From an uncultured Oscillospiraceae bacterium (GTDB taxonomy: Bacteria > Bacillota > Clostridia > Oscillospirales > Acutalibacteraceae), in the NCBI GenBank assembly GCA_900549675.1, contig URPG01000086.1, forward strand, positions 1-7,872: a stretch of 7,872 nt of DNA. Direction: 5' to 3'. The position numbers were made by a program, and so were the translations under genes. Below are positions 6,055-7,872 of this stretch, one piece after another. Each line of letters opens with the position of its first letter. Within the stretch, counting starts at the first letter, position 1. The notes under the pieces are model-generated. The model searched no databases and was not told where the DNA came from. It worked only from the letters and a program-made list of their open reading frames with translations.

Positions 6055-6077
6055 TTACTCATCAGCAGTAGGTGAGC
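6031..6077 (+). promoter_or_regulatory. Large dyad over the int promoter and leader
   Basis: The left arm 6031-6047 and right arm 6060-6077 pair over 17 positions with one bulged C (6066) and one G-T, around a 12-nt loop. It ends 11 bases before the int ribosome binding site. Transcripts reading through from mob/xis would contain the whole hairpin, whereas transcripts from the local promoter would contain only its right arm. This would let the leader distinguish the two sources. There is no T-tract, so it is not a simple terminator. Confidence 0.6.
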
Positions 6078-6101
6078 TCCCGACAAGAAAGGAGCAGAGT
6101 T

Positions 6102-7268
6102 ATGGTATCGGGACACCTTCAAGAAAAAAACGGATACTTCCATGCCGTGCTAAGTTTTAAGGATGAGCATGGAAAACGAAAGACAAAATGGGTATCTACG
6201 GAGTTACCCATCAAAGGAAATAAGAAAAAAGCAGAACTAAAGCTTGCAGAGATACGAAAAGCCTTCGTTCCGCCCAAGCAGTTGACACGAGATGCAGAGC
6301 AGATGTTTTCGGACTATATGCTGGAGTGGCTGCAATCCATGAAGCCTAATATTGAGAATATTACCTTTGCGGGCTATACCAGAGCGGTAAAGAACGTGAT
6401 TGTTCCGTATTTTGAACCGCTTGGTATTGCGCTGAAAGACCTGAAAGCCAGTGATATTCAGCGGTTCTATAATCATGAATTGCAGAAAGTTTCGGCAAAA
6501 ACGGTACAGCGTTATCATGCGAATATTCATAAGGCGCTGAAAGATGCTGTACGAATGGATATTATCGTAAGCAATCCGGCAGAAAAGGTCACTCGCCCCA
6601 AGGCACAGAAATTCGTGGGCAGTTTTTACGACAGTGAGGAAATCAACCAGCTGTTTGAATTGTCCAAAGGGACACGTCTGGAGCTGCCTATCCTGTTTGG
6701 TGCATTTTATGGTTTGCGCCGTGCAGAGATTGTTGGATTGCGGTGGACAGCCATCGACTTTCGACAGAATACCATCAGCATTCGCCACACGGTCAACAGC
6801 TATAAGCTGGACGGAAAAAAGGTAGTGGAGGGCAAGGACAGAGCGAAAACCAAATCCAGTATGCGTACACTGCCCTTGGTGCCTATATTTCGTGACTATT
6901 TGCTTCAGCTAAAGAAAAAGCAGGAGGAATACCGCAGGCTCTGCGGAAACTCCTACTGCAAGGATTATTTGGATTATTTGTATGTGGATGAATTGGGGCG
7001 CTTGATTGAACCGAACTATATTACGCATACATTTCCAAGCTTTTTGAAAAAGCATGAGCTGAGAAAGATACGGTTTCACGATCTCAGACATTCTTGTGCA
7101 TCGTTGCTATTAGCAAATAATGTCCCCATGAAGCAGATTCAGGAATGGCTGGGACATTCGGATTTTAGTACCACAGCCAATATCTACGCACACTTGGACT
7201 ACAATTCTAAGCTATCCAGTGCATCTGCACTCATGGCTGGGTTAGGATTTTCAGAGTCTGCCGAGTAA
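6102..7268 (+). CDS. int: Tyrosine recombinase / integrase of the element
   Basis: This complete 388-residue tyrosine recombinase catalyses integration and excision. The N-terminus (about 1-55, GYFHAVLSFKDEHGKRKTKW) is an AP2-like arm-binding domain. A SAM-like core-binding domain follows (about 63-160). The catalytic domain has R206 (YGLRRAE), a probable beta-hairpin Lys near 249-251 (AKTKSSMRTLPL), H326 and R329 in HDLRH, H352 in LGHSD and the nucleophile Y362 in IYAHLD. I chose the ATG at 6102 because AAAGGAG lies 7 bases upstream; a GTG at 6072 in the same frame has no good ribosome binding site and lies inside the dyad. The gene ends 108 bp from the 3' end of tRNA-Ser, as expected for an integrase next to its att site. 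The overall type resembles Tn916-like and phage-type Int of Bacillota. Confidence 0.96.
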   Translation: MVSGHLQEKNGYFHAVLSFKDEHGKRKTKWVSTELPIKGNKKKAELKLAEIRKAFVPPKQLTRDAEQMFSDYMLEWLQSMKPNIENITFAGYTRAVKNVIVPYFEPLGIALKDLKASDIQRFYNHELQKVSAKTVQRYHANIHKALKDAVRMDIIVSNPAEKVTRPKAQKFVGSFYDSEEINQLFELSKGTRLELPILFGAFYGLRRAEIVGLRWTAIDFRQNTISIRHTVNSYKLDGKKVVEGKDRAKTKSSMRTLPLVPIFRDYLLQLKKKQEEYRRLCGNSYCKDYLDYLYVDELGRLIEPNYITHTFPSFLKKHELRKIRFHDLRHSCASLLLANNVPMKQIQEWLGHSDFSTTANIYAHLDYNSKLSSASALMAGLGFSESAE

Positions 7269-7272
7269 CTGC

Positions 7273-7297
7273 ATCTCTCCATGAAATTAGGAGAGAT
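7273..7297. repeat. Perfect 8-bp inverted repeat ATCTCTCC / GGAGAGAT after int
   Basis: The arms 7273-7280 and 7290-7297 surround a 9-nt centre, just after the int stop. No T-tract follows on either strand, so it is at best a weak terminator. GGAGAGAT occurs again at 7510-7517 (with GGAGAGAG at 7521-7528) between att copies 1 and 2, suggesting these are arm-type sites or shared element-end sequence. Confidence 0.55.
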
Positions 7298-7330
7298 ATA
7301 AGACGAAAAATAAAAAAACGAGGCAGACAT

Positions 7331-7374
7331 AAAAAATGAGAAAGCCTGTAAACCGCATGGTTTCAGACTTTCTC
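7331..7374 (-). terminator. Rho-independent terminator of tRNA-Ser
   Basis: Read on the minus strand, a 16-bp stem (7374-7359 with 7354-7338, one bulged A and one G-U) closes a 4-nt ATGC loop and is followed by six T residues (7336-7331). It begins 2 bases after the tRNA CCA end. On the plus strand there is no T-tract, so it is not a good int terminator, although the hairpin may still slow int transcripts heading into the tRNA gene. Confidence 0.85.
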
Positions 7375-7376
7375 GA

Positions 7377-7465
7377 TGGCGGAAGCGGTGGGATTCGAAC
7401 CCACGTGCCCTTGCGGACAACTTGATTTCGAGTCAAGCTCGTTATGACCACTTCGATACGCTTCC
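7377..7465 (-). tRNA. tRNA-Ser(CGA): tRNA-Ser (anticodon CGA), CCA encoded
   Basis: The minus strand folds into a complete class II tRNA of 89 nt including CCA. The acceptor stem is GGAAGCG/CGCTTCC with discriminator G and CCA at 7379-7377. The D arm contains the GG of GTGGTC. The anticodon stem CTTGA/TCAAG closes the loop CTCGAAA with anticodon CGA (7430-7428), reading UCG. A long variable arm follows, then the T arm GTGGG-TTCGAAT-CCCAC. The gene is intact and therefore likely functional. Its first 38 nucleotides plus the two base pairs of flanking context define the repeat seen twice to the right, so it is the probable attachment site. No convincing promoter lies upstream: TTGAGG-17-TATACA is present but ends only 3 bases before the tRNA 5' end, too close to start transcription correctly. 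Confidence 0.96.
7426..7465. repeat. att core copy 1 (within tRNA-Ser)
   Basis: This 40-bp block runs from the 3' edge of the anticodon loop to the tRNA 5' end. It contains CGAG-TCAAG-CTCG (7429-7441), an inverted repeat around a 5-bp centre that is the anticodon stem. It is the copy that forms the intact tRNA. Confidence 0.85.
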
Positions 7466-7616
7466 CAATGTATATCTACTCACATGCAACTCCTCAATCC
7501 GTGGATTTTGGAGAGATGTAGGAGAGAGATATTAAAGAAATTATTCAATTTGAACCTGCGGAAAACCGCATGGTTACAGGGCTTTTGCGGTACTATCTAC
7601 CATTCTGGACAGTCCA
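7466..7616. other. 151-bp interval between att copies 1 and 2; no gene, looks like an element-end remnant
   Basis: No credible gene is present. It shares features with the sequence between int and the tRNA: GGAGAGAT (7510-7517, compare 7290-7297) and a small hairpin AACC-GCAT-GGTT (7564-7575, compare AACC-GCAT-GGTT at 7351-7362). The order of these features relative to the att core is the same. I infer it is the integrase-proximal end of a related element whose body has been lost. Confidence 0.5.
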
Positions 7617-7656
7617 TTTCGAGTCAGGCTCGTTATGACCACTTCGATACGTCTCC
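7617..7656. repeat. att core copy 2 (tRNA-Ser 5'-half duplicate)
   Basis: It matches copy 1 at 37 of 40 positions. One change is in the centre (TCAGG for TCAAG) and two are adjacent near the tRNA 5' end (TCTCC for CTTCC). The flanking sequence to the left does not complete a tRNA: there is no matching anticodon stem, T arm or acceptor 3' strand. It is therefore a fragment, not a second gene. Confidence 0.85.
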
Positions 7657-7807
7657 ATATTATATTTTAATACACCAGCCCAGCGTAGAAGTCAAGGCAA
7701 AGTGTAGAAAAACCGTAGAAATCGGTAAAACACTAAATTTTCAAAATCCCACAAACCCGTATAACCTCAAGGGTTTCCGGCATTATCAAGGCAACTGACC
7801 GAGTGGA
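7657..7807. other. 151-bp interval between att copies 2 and 3; no gene, carries repeats and a hairpin
   Basis: It is exactly the same length as the first interval, but with little position-by-position identity. It holds three GTAGAA motifs (7685, 7704, 7715) and an inverted repeat AAACCC-N12-GGGTTT (7753-7776) whose centre lies about 43 bp from the next core; the hairpin of the first interval lies about 47 bp from its core. This spacing suggests the same kind of att arm from another element. No gene is supported. Confidence 0.45.
7685..7720 (+). repeat. Three GTAGAA motifs, possible integrase arm-type sites
   Basis: GTAGAA occurs at 7685-7690, 7704-7709 and 7715-7720, as CGTAGAAG, TGTAGAAA and CGTAGAAA. 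Tyrosine integrases with an N-terminal arm-binding domain, as encoded here, recognise short direct repeats beside the core. The motif is short, so the call is tentative. Confidence 0.35.
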
Positions 7808-7847
7808 TTTCGAGTGCTGCTCGTTATGACCACTTCGATACGCTTCC
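7808..7847. repeat. att core copy 3 (tRNA-Ser 5'-half duplicate)
   Basis: It is identical to copy 1 except for three adjacent bases in the centre (TGCTG for TCAAG), inside the conserved CGAG/CTCG arms (7811-7814, 7820-7823). The right side continues as AT-rich DNA with no gene in the remaining 25 bases. It may be the outermost, chromosome-side junction. Confidence 0.85.
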
Positions 7848-7872
7848 ATTTAATAATTATTCAGTTTTTGGA

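Larger units (their letters stand above)
1..7465 (+). mobile_element. Integrative and mobilizable element, right-hand part; left end outside window
   Basis: The combination RepA-like ATPase, oriT-like region, MobC, relaxase, Xis and Int, ending beside a tRNA gene with duplicated att cores, defines an integrative and mobilizable element. No conjugation pore or coupling gene is present, so it would be mobilised in trans. I placed the right end at the tRNA core, but copies 2 or 3 could be the true boundary. No second core was found to the left, so hsdR and the DUF6076/phosphoesterase operon may be internal cargo. That they belong to the element is inference, strongest for the operon that shares an intergenic region with the ATPase gene. 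Confidence 0.7.

Noticed and set aside
6072..6101. GTG start for int
   Set aside because: It lies in the right arm of the dyad with no ribosome binding site; the ATG at 6102 has AAAGGAG at normal spacing.
6237..6788. 183-residue minus-strand frame inside int
   Set aside because: It is antisense to catalytic-domain coding sequence, with no motif and no ribosome binding site.
7484..7798. 104-residue plus-strand frame across the att array
   Set aside because: It runs through two tRNA-derived repeats and an interval, has no ribosome binding site, and the protein resembles nothing known to me.
7426..7847. CRISPR-like array (three repeats, equal spacing)
   Set aside because: The spacers are 151 bp, far too long, and the repeat is a tRNA-Ser fragment; recombination sites explain it better.
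7617..7847. Additional tRNA-Ser genes at copies 2 and 3
   Set aside because: Only the 5' half is present; no anticodon-stem partner, variable arm, T arm or acceptor 3' strand follows on the minus strand.

Overview
The window looks like Bacillota DNA, most likely a gut-type clostridium (Lachnospiraceae- or Oscillospiraceae-like). This rests on strong AGGAGG-type ribosome binding sites, moderate-to-low G+C, and a MobC / MOBP-relaxase / excisionase / tyrosine-recombinase cassette of a kind common in those families. The species cannot be named from sequence alone.

Layout, left to right. Positions 1-893 (minus) hold the N-terminal 297 residues of a type I restriction endonuclease R subunit (HsdR), which runs off the left edge. 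About 205 bases of AT-rich leader follow, with two candidate hsdR promoters and a small palindrome. Next is a two-gene minus-strand operon: a 366-residue DUF6076-like protein with four cysteines (2977-1877), then a calcineurin-like metallophosphoesterase (1854-1099). A divergent intergenic region (2978-3110) separates this from a plus-strand mobilisation and integration module: a RepA-like AAA ATPase (3111-4073), a highly structured oriT-like region (about 4059-4250), MobC (4271-4606), a MOBP-type relaxase (4584-5759), an excisionase-like helix-turn-helix protein (5786-5992), and a complete tyrosine recombinase (6102-7268).

The right end is a tRNA-Ser(CGA) gene on the minus strand (7465-7377), with its own hairpin terminator facing the integrase. 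The first 38 nucleotides of this tRNA, from the acceptor 5' end through the anticodon loop, recur twice further right. The three 40-bp copies (7426, 7617, 7808) are spaced exactly 191 bp apart. Each has a CGAG-N5-CTCG dyad, and most of the variation between copies lies in the N5 centre. These look like tandem attachment (att) sites left by repeated integrase-mediated recombination. The two 151-bp intervals between them have no credible gene but carry hairpins and short repeats resembling an integrase-proximal element end.

Taken together this is an integrative and mobilizable element (IME). Int and Xis would move it in and out of the tRNA-Ser region, MobC and the relaxase would nick oriT, and a helper element would supply the mating pore, since none is encoded here. 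The RepA-like ATPase probably supports replication or stability. The restriction subunit and the DUF6076/phosphoesterase pair look like cargo. The left boundary lies outside the window. The features most worth following up are the 191-bp att array with its variable centres, the repeat-bracketed oriT region, the dyad sitting on the integrase promoter, and the uncharacterised two-gene cargo operon.
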